Assembly (NCBI GenBank): GCA_032718865.1
Contig: JALUTQ010000001.1
Location: 1,550,001-1,614,000 of the forward strand
Reading direction: 5' to 3'
From: Tilletia caries
Lineage: Eukaryota; Basidiomycota; Exobasidiomycetes; Tilletiales; Tilletiaceae
Length of the DNA: 64,000 nucleotides
Part shown: one piece after another, positions 54,512-64,000 of the stretch
Numbering within the stretch: position 1 is the first letter of the stretch
Layout: every line of letters starts with the position of its first letter
The notes under the pieces: generated by a model
Databases searched by the model: none
Seen by the model: the letters and a program-made list of their open reading frames with translations, nothing else
Told to the model about the DNA's origin: nothing
Made by a program: the position numbers and the translations under genes

Positions 54512-55489
54512 TTAGATCGTGGGCGCTTGGGCACTAGCCCATCGTCTCGTGCGCACCCGTTTTGCCGTCGGGGAGTCCAGGGGAAGAGGGTGGTCGTTCG
54601 GAGTCGCGTTAATCTTGGCCAGAGTGGCCGGTTCTCCCGACGCCAGAAGTTGATCCTGGAGCGAGTCTTCGCTCTGTGTAGCGCTCTGCGTAGAATAGCA
54701 GTAGAAAGGCAAGGGAGTGGTGGTGACCGGGCTGCTCTGTCGAGGCGCCTGCTGGAGGGAGAGTGGTGTACCCGCGCCCGAGCTCTCGTCTTGAGGAGGA
54801 GGGGTCTCTATCGTCCGCTGAAAGATGCCGGAAAAGGCGGCGACGCGCAAGTTGGCCTCCGACTGAAGTTGACGGAGAGATTCGTTGGCGCGCTCGTGGT
54901 CAGTGTTGATCGCCTCCAGCGCCAGAATCCGAGCTCGGAGCGTGGTGACCTCCGATCGAAGGGCAGAATTGGCCTCGCCCGCTTCGTTCAGCCGGGTGCG
55001 CATCGCGCGAGGGGAGAGATGATCGAGTCCTTCTGTAGCCTCAATGCCGGCCTCTCGTGCAGCGCGGAGCCTTGACGCCAGTCCATCTCTCTCTCCCCCC
55101 AAACAGGCCAATCGGACCCGCAATGAGAGGGATTCCTTCTTCTCCTCCTGCAATACGGCCAGAGCCCGCTCCAGCTCCTTCGACGTGCTGGACTTGAGGG
55201 CTTGAAGTTCGGCAGTGTCGGCACGCAAGGTAAGTCGATCCTGGAGGAGGGCTTCCCGATGCGCGTCCATCGACCGGATCTTGCCGTTCAGACCTCGAAC
55301 CTTGACCGTTAATCGCCAGAACTCCGAGGAACTCTCTCGGTTCTTCCTCTCCGCCAGATCCAACTGGCCGGTCAAGTACTCCTTCTCGATGATCCAGTGT
55401 TCCGCGGCAGTATCTTGAGGCTCCGCAGTGTCTTGAGCGCCGCCGTCCCACGTAGAATCTTCATCACTAGAGTGCGGTTCGAACGGCAT
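54512..55489 (-). CDS. coiled-coil protein of the CACTA element
   Basis: An intronless frame of 325 residues from ATG 55489, close to the right end of the element. Residues about 30-230 are a long heptad-rich coiled coil (IIEKEYLTGQLDLAERKNRE..., LRSEVTTLRARILALEAINT). The C-terminus is Pro/Ser/Thr-rich and ends with a basic patch (AKRVRTRRWA). No family recognised. Its position mirrors that of the acidic-tailed ORF at the left end. Confidence 0.6.
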   Translation of the reverse strand: MPFEPHSSDEDSTWDGGAQDTAEPQDTAAEHWIIEKEYLTGQLDLAERKNRESSSEFWRLTVKVRGLNGKIRSMDAHREALLQDRLTLRADTAELQALKSSTSKELERALAVLQEEKKESLSLRVRLACLGGERDGLASRLRAAREAGIEATEGLDHLSPRAMRTRLNEAGEANSALRSEVTTLRARILALEAINTDHERANESLRQLQSEANLRVAAFSGIFQRTIETPPPQDESSGAGTPLSLQQAPRQSSPVTTTPLPFYCYSTQSATQSEDSLQDQLLASGEPATLAKINATPNDHPLPLDSPTAKRVRTRRWASAQAPTI

Positions 55490-55959
55490 ATCAGCCAAAG
55501 TCGAAGAGGTAGCCGGAAGAAGATGTTCAGATTCAGGGAAAGAATGAATAGCTCAACGACCATCATATATATATATATACGCGACGGTACAAGTAATAAC
55601 TCACCCACGCCGTGAGTACATCAGTCTGTCGATCGGTCCGCGGTCATCGCGTTCTCCTTGAGTGTGCGGCATGAGTGCGGGAGGCGATTCGCGAATAGAC
55701 AATGACGCAGGGAAGAGGGCGGGAAAGTGGGCGGCAGCTGGTCGACTATGGCTATGGCCAGTCCGTGTTTTAGCAACGTTAGAACAACACTTTAACACCA
55801 ACACAACGTCATACATCTGACAACGCGTTCTACGCGCCTGAAAATTCTAGTAGAACGGACCGTTCTAAAGGTGTCCTTAAAAACGATGTAAAAATGCTTG
55901 GTTTCAAGTGAGGGGCAAAATTGCCGTAAAACGTTGTTCTAGCAAACGTTTTAACAACT
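55490..55959. other. right subterminal region of the CACTA element
   Basis: Holds the coiled-coil gene's promoter side and repeated AACGTT / ACGTTTTA-type motifs between 55780 and 55960, like the left subterminal region at 43030-43260. Confidence 0.5.
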
Positions 55960-55985
55960 TTGTAACGCCACCGAAGGTGGCAGTG
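55960..55985 (-). repeat. right terminal inverted repeat of the CACTA element
   Basis: Inverted copy of 43003-43028 with one mismatch, followed by the CGT duplication. Confidence 0.88.
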
Positions 55986-55988
55986 CGT

Positions 55989-56481
55989 CGTATCAGCCTC
56001 ATTAGAATACGGCTTTGTGATGCTCCTTCACAAGAAACTCAACCTCCAGCAATCCGCCCAATGCTTTGCGAGCCTTTGTCCGCAGGGACTGGAGAACGCC
56101 TCTCATATTACATAGGCGTGAAGCGTGAAGCGGCGTCTGATTTTTCCAATTTACAGCTTACGTGGCATAGCTTTATCCGCTGTGAACGTCTGATACGATG
56201 AGACTAATTTTGCATTCTGAATATCTGAATCCACACAAAACCGGCAACCATCGACCAACTCGCAGCTCACGGCGGGGGGTATGTAACGTATCCACCAGTG
56301 AGAGCTGGCTTCAACACTGCCGCACCACGCTTCCATCGCGAGTAAGGCCTCCCGGCTCCCACACATGGCGTCCAGTGTCCAAGTCACGCCCAACGTGTCG
56401 TGTTAACGCTATGTATACATACGTCCATTCGAGCCTACCCCAGGCTTTAGGCTTGAGCGCTTGTGTTGCTCATTCCTTACA
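55989..56481. other. gene-free spacer
   Basis: No coding motif recognised between the CACTA right flank and the next MITE. Confidence 0.35.
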
Positions 56482-56483
56482 TA

Positions 56484-57002
56484 CAGTAGACTCCCTCCTA
56501 AACCATAGCCTTTGAAGCCATAACCCCTCCAAAAGCCATACAAGATTCTTCTCCCCGGTCGGTGCGTATGTAAAATGGAGTCTTAAGCCATACAGCCATA
56601 CTCTCTCGAAGCCATAATTCGCGGAGCGGAAAGTCAGCATGGCTTCGAGGGAGTTTTGGCTCGCAACACGGTGTTGCGAGGGCGTCGACTCGGTGTTGCG
56701 AACTTCTCAACACAGTGTCGCGAAAATTTGAGTGGTCTGTGCGCTGGTTTTTTTGAGAAAAATTGTACATAGGCAAAACTCCCTGGGCCGATCACCTCTA
56801 TGGCCAATCACGTAGCCCTTCCCCCCGAAGGTGATCGACTTTTCGAGGTTCTACTCACTGTACGAGCATCCCTGGGCTCTTATTGCGCGTTGGCTGCTCC
56901 TTTTGTAGCCCCTATGGCGCCGTTCCCTCCGTACCCATACTCCCTCAAAGCCATACTTTTTTTCTTTCTCCCGACCGCCATGGCTTAAGAGGGAGTCTAC
57001 TG
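56484..57002. mobile_element. TA-flanked Tc1/mariner-type MITE
   Basis: Ends CAGTAGACTCCCTC and its inverted copy GAGGGAGTCTACTG, with the similarity continuing about 10 bp inward. TA dinucleotides flank both sides (56482-56483, 57003-57004). The interior repeats AGCCATA many times. No transposase. CAGT ends and a TA target suggest mobilisation by a pogo-like transposase, although its ends differ from those of the neighbouring pogo element. Confidence 0.82.
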
Positions 57003-57004
57003 TA

Positions 57005-57698
57005 TATTCATTATTCATTGCGTGCTGGACGAACGAGAGCATCACTTTAATGATGGACTATGGACGCCTCGTGTTCCTCGTCTATACTAGGTAATATATA
57101 ACATGTGACAGCGTGATAGCCTCGTTGATATATTTAATCAGATATTTGACATATTCCGTATCCATATGATCCAACGACTTTTGACAATGAATGCAGCGAT
57201 TTAAGAGAGGCAAGCAAGCCACAAAAGTGAGTGCATATGTATGTACATATGTAGCTGGGCCAAAAAATGGAGCAGATCTAGAATCAAGACTTGCAAACAG
57301 AGGCTTAGAGAACCTTGATGCGCAAGGACTTCGAGAGAGATCCCAGCGCTCCGCAGGCAGCTTTTTCACAACGATGAGGCGATGACCAATGTCCGTCCAC
57401 GGAACACGAGTCCCACAAGGCATGGAGAGTCTAAATCTTGACCCTTGAGCGCGTGAGCCTCGAGCCTCGAGGTCCCTCGAATAATTCAACCTCGTCGACC
57501 CCGTTTAATTCTCACATCTCCCCAAAGCAGAGACAAAGCGATAGCAACCTGGGCATGCTACTATACTGCCGCCTGGCCGTTGCGGCCCGCGGGAACTTTG
57601 CGGGATGCGGGAAACATCTTCTCTGATTCTCCGTGGAGCTTTGTGTCATCCATTCTGGGACGTTTCGGTTGAAGCCGACCGTCCCGTAGGCCGTAACG
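57005..57698. other. gene-free spacer
   Basis: No coding motif recognised. It ends at the TA target site of the pogo element. Confidence 0.35.
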
Positions 57699-58786
57699 TA
57701 CAGTCCCTCACCGCCCAGTGGAACAGCGATCACCCAGTGAAACACCACGACAACACACCACAGAAAGATGCCACAAAGCTGAGAAAGGGCACATTTTGCG
57801 CACTGTGTATCAGAGAGTAGCCTGTCCAAATCTGGAGGCGCTGCGAGGCTCCTACGAGGAGCTATGGTATTAAAGGGTGCGAAGCATAGGAAATTTACTT
57901 AGGAAAAATTCTGTACAGAAATTCGAACACCAACCACACAAAATTGGCATAGTAAGTTACCAACCAGGTCTCGACAGTAATCGTAGAGGAGTGCAGTAGG
58001 AGTACTCTCCAGGTGAGAGATGGTGAATATCTCAGATAGTCGCGACACCATCAAGGTTGAAGTTGGTCGAAGTTGGGGGCAAGGGTCGGGAAGGGAGGTT
58101 GACTGCCGGCATTTGGATCGGGCAGGGAAAAGAGATTTCATTCAATTTGAAAATTTCGATTGGGGCAATTTTGCCAATTTTGTTCACGTCTACATGCCAT
58201 GTGGAGTGAGTGTGGCACTGTCGCCTCACCGCCGCGGCGCCCCATCGCCTCATCCCTCCCGCCTCTGGCGCTTGGAGTGCTGGCCGTCAGAATTGTCAGT
58301 GTTGGACCCACCACGCTTCTGCGCCTTAGCAGCTGCCTTCTGCGCCTCGGTGGCGGCTCGCTCCTGCCTCTTTATCTCCTTCCTCTCCGCTGCAAGCCTA
58401 CGCTTCTCCGCCGCTGCTTTCTCCTTCTCCGCCTTCTTCCGAGCTCTCTCTTCCGCACGCATCTGCTTCTCCGCCTGGTCTCGGTGCTTAGCCACCTCCC
58501 TCTCTTCCCTGCCCCTGGCCCTTTCCTCCGCCCGTGCCACCTTGTCAGCTTCTTCACGTTCCCGCCTCGCTTCTGCCTCCCGAATTTCCCGCAAGGCTGA
58601 CTCGGCTGTGTAAAGCTTGGCGGCGCCGTCGAGATGGACACGGTAGGTTGCCGGCTTCTTCTTGAGGACCTCCAAGTGCTTGCGCTGGCGCTCGAACAGG
58701 TGGTGGAATAGAGTTTCGAGGGCCCTCATGCGGGCCCAGTCCTTGGCGGCTTGCGTAAGTGCAGCCTTAGCCTTATTCGTCCGCTG

Positions 58787-59574
58787 TAAGGATGGGCGCG
58801 GAGGGCCCCGGAGTGCTCCGTACTCCGGGGCTCCTACTCCGGCTGACTCCGGCTGATTTTGAGATGCTTTTTCGCGCTCCGTACTCCGCTCATTTTTAGG
58901 CAGTCGTCCCAACTCCACTCCGCGCTCCGCACAAAATCTCCCCATCTCATTGCGCTAGCTCCGTACTCCGGCTAAATTTAGTAAAAATTTCAAAGTCCAC
59001 TCCGTACTCCGGGGTGACGGAGCGCGACTACTCCCCCCGAAACTCCGTACTCCGGGGAAAGTTCGCAGAGGTCCTACAGAACTTGAGAAATGTGGACCCT
59101 TACATTGATTGCCGCTCTTCCATCCATGTTTTTGTTCGGCAGAATCATCGTTGGCGGTCGTAGAGCTCAAGAACACACAGTATGAACCCCAAATGAGAAA
59201 TCTGAAAAGAAATTTTGCCGAATTTTTGAAAATCAGAGCAAAATATGCCCATTTCTGACTTGAATTTTCAAAATTGCGACCTGATTTTGAAAAAAGCAAG
59301 GCCCCGGAGCGCCCCGGAGTTTCGGGGAAACTCCGCACTCCGTCTGGCATTCGAGCTAGTCACTCCGTACTCCGGCGAAAAGTTAGCTCCAGGCCTTGCC
59401 GTACTCCGTACTCCGGGGACATGACAGGCTTGCGCTCCGTACTCCTGCAGAATCCAATCAGCGGGAGTAAATCCTCGAAAATGCACTCCGTACTCCGTAC
59501 TCCCCCGGAGTGAGGCCGACTAGTCGGGGAACTCCGGGAAACCCACTCCGGGGCTTACTCCGCGCCCATCCTTA
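58787..59574. mobile_element. hAT-like MITE nested in the pogo transposase
   Basis: Ends TAAGGATGGGCGCGGAG and its inverted copy CTCCGCGCCCATCCTTA, with a perfect 8-bp duplication GTCCGCTG (58779-58786 and 59575-59582). Both arms carry many CCGTACTCCGGGG-type repeats; the centre is AT-rich. Same layout as the MITE at 49086-49827, whose ends begin TAAGGAAAGGCG. Confidence 0.93.
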
Positions 59575-61063
59575 GTCCGCTGACTGTCCACCAACGTCCA
59601 CAGCATGTCGACTGTGTCGTCCGCCTCAGCCTGATCCTCGATAAGCTCCTCTAGCTCCGCTTCGCTTGGATTGTCCGGAATGAATTTGGACTGGGGAATC
59701 GCCCTGAGGCGCGTCAGCGGCCAGATGCCTGTGCTTGCAAAGCCGCTAATTGCATTGGCAGAGGTCATCCCCCGTTCTCGTGCGTTCCCGTAGAGTCTGC
59801 AAGTCAAAGTTTAAGTGGTCAACTGACACTGAACGCGAGAATAGAGCCACATCAACTGTCTTCATGATTTGATTTGTCTTCTCACCGGACCACATCAGAA
59901 CGCTTCACGCAGCCGGTGAGCATCATCTCCTTTCGAAGCTCCTCCGCCCAGAACTCTTTGAGCGGGCGGAAGCACGAGACGTCCAGAGGGGAGAGCGCCT
60001 GGGTGGTGTGGGCAGGGAGACAAATGACGTCGACCCCGTTGGAAACCGCCTTCTCCAGAATGGAAAGAGGGAAGTGTGACTTGTGGCCGTCCTGTCAAGT
60101 GTCAATAATCAAATAAATAGATGAACATCTGGGTCAGCATCAGGTTGTCTGTGCACAGCGGGCTACTGCCCATCACGACAAAAGCACTTTGTTTCACACT
60201 GACCATTATCAAGAGCCGATGCTTCCCCTTGCCCGCAATTTCCTCGCTGCGGGGCAGGAAGACCTCATCGAACCACTTCGCTGTGATAGCCGTGTTCGTC
60301 CAACCGGTCTCTGTGGCAGTGACCTTGCCATCGTGACGCTCATCTACGATGCCCGAAAGATCGAGCATGCGACCCTTGAACACGTAAAGAGGGGGCAAAA
60401 CACTACCGTCGGCGGCGATGCACTCGAGGACAGTGGTGAGCTCCTGAGAGCCATCTGTTAGAACGGAAAGTGTAATCAATAGTAGTCAGAATTGTGAGAC
60501 TCAGCTCGAGCCTCGAGCCGGTAATGCAAACATGAAACATGCAGCACTCTAGTCTCCAACGATCTAATTTGGAGGGCTCAGACAGGGAGACACTGGACAC
60601 ATACCGATCACTGCAGGTCGCAGGGCTTTCTGAGCACCCGCCGGAACCGCGTACCGCTGACCGACAGACGGCGTGTTGATCTGCACGCCCGTCTCGTCCA
60701 TCGTGAATATTCCCGTGGCAAGCAGACCCTGGTGCTTTTCATTGAGCTCGTCGATCTATTGAAAAAGGTGTATGGAGAACCCAAAGCGGAGACTGGGAAG
60801 GGAAAGGGAAAGAAATTAAAGTATCAGCCGAAACGTGAGCGCAGGTTCCTGGCCTAACAGGCCAATATGCTAGTGTCATTGTCAATACGAACCAGATTAA
60901 AAAATCCCTGAGCTCGGGACACAGTCATGCCAGATGACCTTGCGCGCGACAGGGTGGCGATACCCTTGAAGTCGAGCTCAGGGTGTCGCTGCCGGAACCG
61001 GCGAAACCAACCCTTTCCCATGGGCAGGCCGCAGGACTTCCTCATCCTCATCTGTCACGGTAA

Positions 61064-61800
61064 ACCGCCCACGCGGGCGCTCTACCACCGCTGCACGCCT
61101 GCAGCCCGCACCAGATTTGCTCCCACACAGCGCTCCGTGATCACGCTCCCGTCGTGTAACGCGCGAGGACGACACGCACGCACTCCCGCTAGGCCGAGCA
61201 CGGATGACCGGATGACTTACGACACCCAAAGACGAACATTGGCCAGGCGCACACTTCTGCCACCCTTTCCAGCCCCTGTACCGCGCGTCGCCACCATTGT
61301 GGCCGAAGACAGGCAGACCGCCAGCGATCGACTCCATCAGATCCCCGACTCTAACCTACGGCCAGACATCCACGCCATTCGCCACAGTCTTTGCCATCAA
61401 GTCATCCTTCGTCTATCGGGCTATCAAATTAGCCCCCACCACCTCTCGAGGTGCCCCAAACCCAGAAGAGGGCCTCATCCTCATCCCCACCACCTCGGAC
61501 AAAGTCAAAGTTGCGTGCGGACGACAACGCTTCCGGCCCATCCAGCCCTCTCACAATCTCACATCAACATCGATGACACGCGCCTTCTTTTCACTCCTCT
61601 TCGGACATCCGACATAGTCCAAGTCGGTCACGGGACACGGACTGCTCCACGCCCATTGCGCGGCGACCTTTCAGGCTTCAAGGCCCCTCAGGCGCCGAGA
61701 CACCACGGTCCGTCCTCAACACATGGTCGGGATAACACCTCCTGCCCTGCATCCGGTTCGCCAAATGATGTATTCCTGCTGGTCCCTCTCCCTCACCATC
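61064..61800. other. unexplained segment inside the pogo gene
   Basis: About 740 bp between the N-terminal helix-turn-helix exon and the CENP-B-type exon of the transposase. The plus-strand open frame across it (to 61805) has no recognisable domain; a shorter frame reads YGQTSTPFATVFAIKSSF. It could be a large intron, a captured host fragment or an older insertion. I could not define its ends. Confidence 0.4.
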
Positions 61801-62652
61801 GCTGATGGCTTATCGTGGTCCATACAAGCTTCCTCCCCGACTTGACCCTCTCTCCATGCCACACTTGGGAACCTGTACCCCTATACCCCTCCCTAACTCA
61901 GTATGGCACCCATTTCGCAATTGAAATAGACTCTTGGTTAAAAAGAGAACAAGGGCAAAATCTTCCACATCCTTCTTGCGAAGGGGGAAACCTGCCTTGT
62001 GCATCTCGCAGATGAAACTGACGAGTGCGCTCTCTTCTTCAAACGAGAGTCTCATGCCCGAGGGCTCCGTATTTTTCCTGTACACCGCCCCCTTGCTGCG
62101 CCGCCAGACTGTAGTGGGCGCCGCACCTGCCCGGATGGCGGCAGCGCGCAACGCCAACCCACCCCTAATGTGCAGCTGCAGCGCAAGCTGCACCCTTTGC
62201 TCACCTTCGCTCAGATTCTCGGAGTCTGACGGCATCTTGATTCTTGACTGCTTGACTCTTGCTACTGCTGCTTGCTTGATTGTTAGTAATGGATGCAATC
62301 TGTTTCAGCAGCAGCAGAGTGCAGAGGTCCACGTTAGCTCAAAAATTAGAGATCAAAATCTACCCGCCTGTTTTAGCGAAGCGTCTAGAAGTTTCTGCGG
62401 TCGAAAGTGTTCCACTCGTTGAACCTCCGATCACCTCATTTGTACACTTTTCCTAGCAGCCTCTGACAGCACCTCCCTGCTCAGCACGAAGGGCTACTCA
62501 GAAACGGAAAGCGGGAGCGTGTGGCTCCCTACTGTAGGTATAACCCTTTCTAAATGCTCAAGTGTGGTTGTGTTGTGCTATCGGTGTGCTACTCGAGGGG
62601 TCAACGTCAAAATTTTGTGTCAATTTATTCCACTGGGCGGTGAGGGACTGTA

Positions 62653-63068
62653 TCTCGTTCTTCCTGACATGTAAATGGCCCGGCAGTGTCGAAAGCTTTC
62701 GAAAATTCATCCGGGAAAGCCCGGGATCGATCATCGCGATCATCGGCCCAAGGGAGGGAAGGAAATCAGCGGTACACAGTCGGTGCGACAATTATCCGAA
62801 ATCCGAAATTGGCGCCAGGCTTATTTCATTATGAGCATCGTCGCTGACAGGAAGAAGTGCCTGCTCCTCGCTGACGAAGAATGCCCAACCATCTTACACT
62901 GACCGACTCCTCGACGTCCAGAGTCCGGTCCTTGGTTCGCTGCAAGAGCTGCTCGACGCGCTGACCCGCTTATCCTTTTCACTTATTGATAACCGTTCGA
63001 AGGATCTTTACTCTTTTACAGAACCACCCCTGTTCCTCCTCTTAATCCAACAGTTCTCACTACTGAGG
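62653..63068. promoter_or_regulatory. upstream region of the cryptochrome/photolyase gene
   Basis: Separates the pogo element's right TA from the photolyase start codon. The pogo insertion lies only ~420 bp upstream of the ATG and may affect the promoter. No specific motif is claimed. Confidence 0.4.
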
Positions 63069-64000
63069 ATGTCGCCCAAATCCACATCTGCTACCCGTAT
63101 CCTCTACTGGTTCCGGACAGACCTTCGGCTGCATGACTCTCCAGCGCTCCTGAAAGCTCTCGACCTCAAACCGGCCAGCTTTTTCCCGGTGTGGTGCTGG
63201 GATGTCAACTACGTGCTCTCGCATAGGGTCGGGGTGAACCGCTTTCGGTGAGAGTGATAGTCAAGTATCCAAAGCCGATGCTGAAGCAGAACGGCTGACA
63301 ATGGCTGTCTGCCTTTCTTTCCTCCAGTTTTCTGCTGGAGTCGATGGAGGATGTCTCTCAGTCCATCACGCGAACGAATCCCAACTCTCAGCTACTCGTA
63401 CTCCGCGGCGATCCAACGACGCTCATCCCCACCTTGTGCAAGAAGTGGGGGATCACGCATCTCTGCTTCGAGCAGGATCTCAGTGGATACGCCCGCAAGC
63501 GTGACGAGTCCATCCGTCAGCTCGTCAAGGACCAGTGCAAAGGGGTACAGATCATCGAGGAGCAGGGTCATTATCTCTATTCGATTCAAGACATTTTGGA
63601 GAAGAACGGGAAGAAGCCTACGATGAGTATGAGCGCGCTGCAGAAGGTGAGTTGCTCTCTTTTCACTAAAACGCTCGGCGGGATTGACAGGCTCTCATAT
63701 CGCGTCCTTTGAACTCATGGCTTTGTAGGCAGTCTCAAAACTACCCGTCCCTCCCCGCCCGCGCGATGCACCCAAAACGCTGCCAGATCCACTACTCCCA
63801 GACCAAAGCAGTGTCAAGGACCGTATTGGCGCCCTCAAGGCTCTCGCAGAGACCTTGTCCGATATTCCACACTACAATATGGACAAGGTGTCCAAGCCGG
63901 ATCTAAACGCTGCCTCAGCAGGAGGCGACCGGCTGCCCGATGCGGAGAAGGGTCGCGTGTCCTGCTACGACACGGTGTACGGTCCTGACCAGAAGTCCAA
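63069..64000 (+). CDS. cryptochrome/(6-4) photolyase, 5' part
   Basis: Exons 63069-63247, 63328-63646 and 63729 to the window end are in frame (GT...AG introns of 80 and 82 bp). The N-terminus reads RILYWFRTDLRLHDSPALLKAL, the DNA photolyase alpha/beta domain. Exon joining gives RVGVNRFRFLLESMEDVSQS, close to the RVG.NR.RFLLESL.DL motif of (6-4) photolyases and animal-type cryptochromes. Then LLVLRGDPTTLIPTLCKKWG and FEQDLSGYARKRDESI. The FAD-binding half lies beyond the window, so repair enzyme versus light receptor cannot be decided. Confidence 0.9.

Larger units (their letters stand above)
43003..55985. mobile_element. 13-kb CACTA transposon with cargo genes
   Basis: The left end starts CACTGCCACCTTCGGTGG and the right end is its inverted copy: 25 of 26 terminal bases match. 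A 3-bp target duplication CGT flanks it (43000-43002 and 55986-55988), as expected for CACTA/EnSpm elements. Inside lie a Tnp2-type transposase, an acidic-tailed ORF, a divergent histone H3, an erg6 fragment, a BED-like zinc-finger gene, a YeeE/YedE-P2 fusion and a coiled-coil gene. ACGTTTTA/TAAAACG-type motifs recur in both subterminal regions, like transposase-binding sites. The 742-bp MITE at 49086-49827 is a later insertion. The transposase frames are broken, so mobility of this copy would need help in trans. Confidence 0.88.
58250..62235 (-). pseudogene. pogo/Fot1 DDE transposase, interrupted
   Basis: From the N-terminus: a Psq-type helix-turn-helix (ALQLHIRGGLALRAAAIRAG), then SFEEESALVSFICEMHKAGF; after a gap, the CENP-B-type second DNA-binding motif GKGWFRRFRQRHPEL (about 61010); the catalytic core with FTMDETGVQ (first Asp, about 60690), DGHKSH (second Asp, about 60080) and HTTQALSPLDVSCF (third Asp, about 60010); then GFASTGIWPL, and a long basic/acidic coiled-coil tail (AEARREREEADKVARAEERA...) to the stop at 58250. 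The tail is cut in two at SQRT/NKAK by the element at 58787-59574; the duplicated 8 bp restores the frame if collapsed. Several introns are likely but their ends were not all resolved. Confidence 0.85.
57701..62650 (-). mobile_element. pogo/Fot1-type DNA transposon
   Basis: Terminal inverted repeats of about 25 bp start CAGTCCCTCACCGCCCAG at the left and are mirrored at the right (CTGGGCGGTGAGGGACTG). TA duplications lie at 57699-57700 and 62651-62652. The only gene is a DDE_1-type transposase on the minus strand. Without the nested 788-bp element it would be 4.15 kb, large for this family, in part because of about 0.75 kb of unexplained DNA (61064-61800). Confidence 0.92.

Noticed and set aside
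60927..61805. 292-codon plus-strand frame in the pogo element
   Set aside because: Overlaps conserved transposase sequence antisense at one end and shows no domain; treated as chance, although the segment itself is unexplained.

Overview
The window is nuclear DNA of a filamentous or dimorphic fungus, most likely a basidiomycete. Genes are split by many short introns (63-100 bp, GTRNGT...YAG), proteins have long low-complexity tails, and the mobile elements (Tnp2-type CACTA, hAT, pogo/Fot1, Ty3) are typical of basidiomycete genomes. The species cannot be fixed from sequence alone.

Left part (1-25.6 kb): a compact host gene block. In order: Na+/H+ antiporter (+), heat-shock-factor-type transcription factor (-), delta-12 fatty acid desaturase (-), TPR-containing Ser/Thr phosphatase PP5/Ppt1 (-), Rai1/DXO decapping nuclease (+), membrane-anchored short-chain dehydrogenase (-), pepsin-type aspartic protease with a long N-terminal extension (-), Msd1/SSX2IP-like coiled-coil protein (+), and an Ada-type DNA methyl-phosphotriester repair protein whose alkyltransferase domain stops before its active site (-). 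For most of these I could place exon boundaries that keep the frame and restore conserved family motifs.

Middle part (26.7-62.6 kb): an island of nested mobile elements with almost no host genes. Recognised insertions, with terminal repeats and target duplications read directly from the sequence, are: a 0.6-kb hAT-like element (26750-27365); a 2.6-kb hAT transposon (27903-30482, TSD GTAAAACG) nested in a second candidate element; a four-unit satellite with a hairpin core; a 7.8-kb Ty3-type LTR retrotransposon with identical 390-bp LTRs (33937-41721), itself carrying a 0.58-kb element in its integrase; a 0.48-kb MITE; a 13-kb CACTA transposon (43003-55985, TSD CGT); a 0.5-kb TA-flanked MITE; and a 5-kb pogo/Fot1 element (57701-62650) with a 0.8-kb hAT-like insertion.

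The most unusual object is the 13-kb CACTA element. Besides a Tnp2 transposase it carries a divergent, intron-containing histone H3 gene (Gln at the Lys9 position, changes at K18, K79 and probably K27), an erg6 (sterol C-24 methyltransferase) fragment, an in-frame fusion of a YeeE/YedE sulfur-transport-type fragment with ribosomal protein P2, a BED-like zinc-finger gene and a coiled-coil gene. A smaller element has landed in the last codons of the histone gene and replaced its C-terminus. The Ty3 element is also odd: gag and pol lie in one frame separated by a 96-bp intron-like segment that contains the gag stop, the protease has Glu in place of its catalytic Asp, and the second half of its RNase H domain lies after the integrase instead of after the reverse transcriptase.

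Right edge (63.07 kb to end): the 5' part of a cryptochrome/(6-4) photolyase gene (+), cut by the window.
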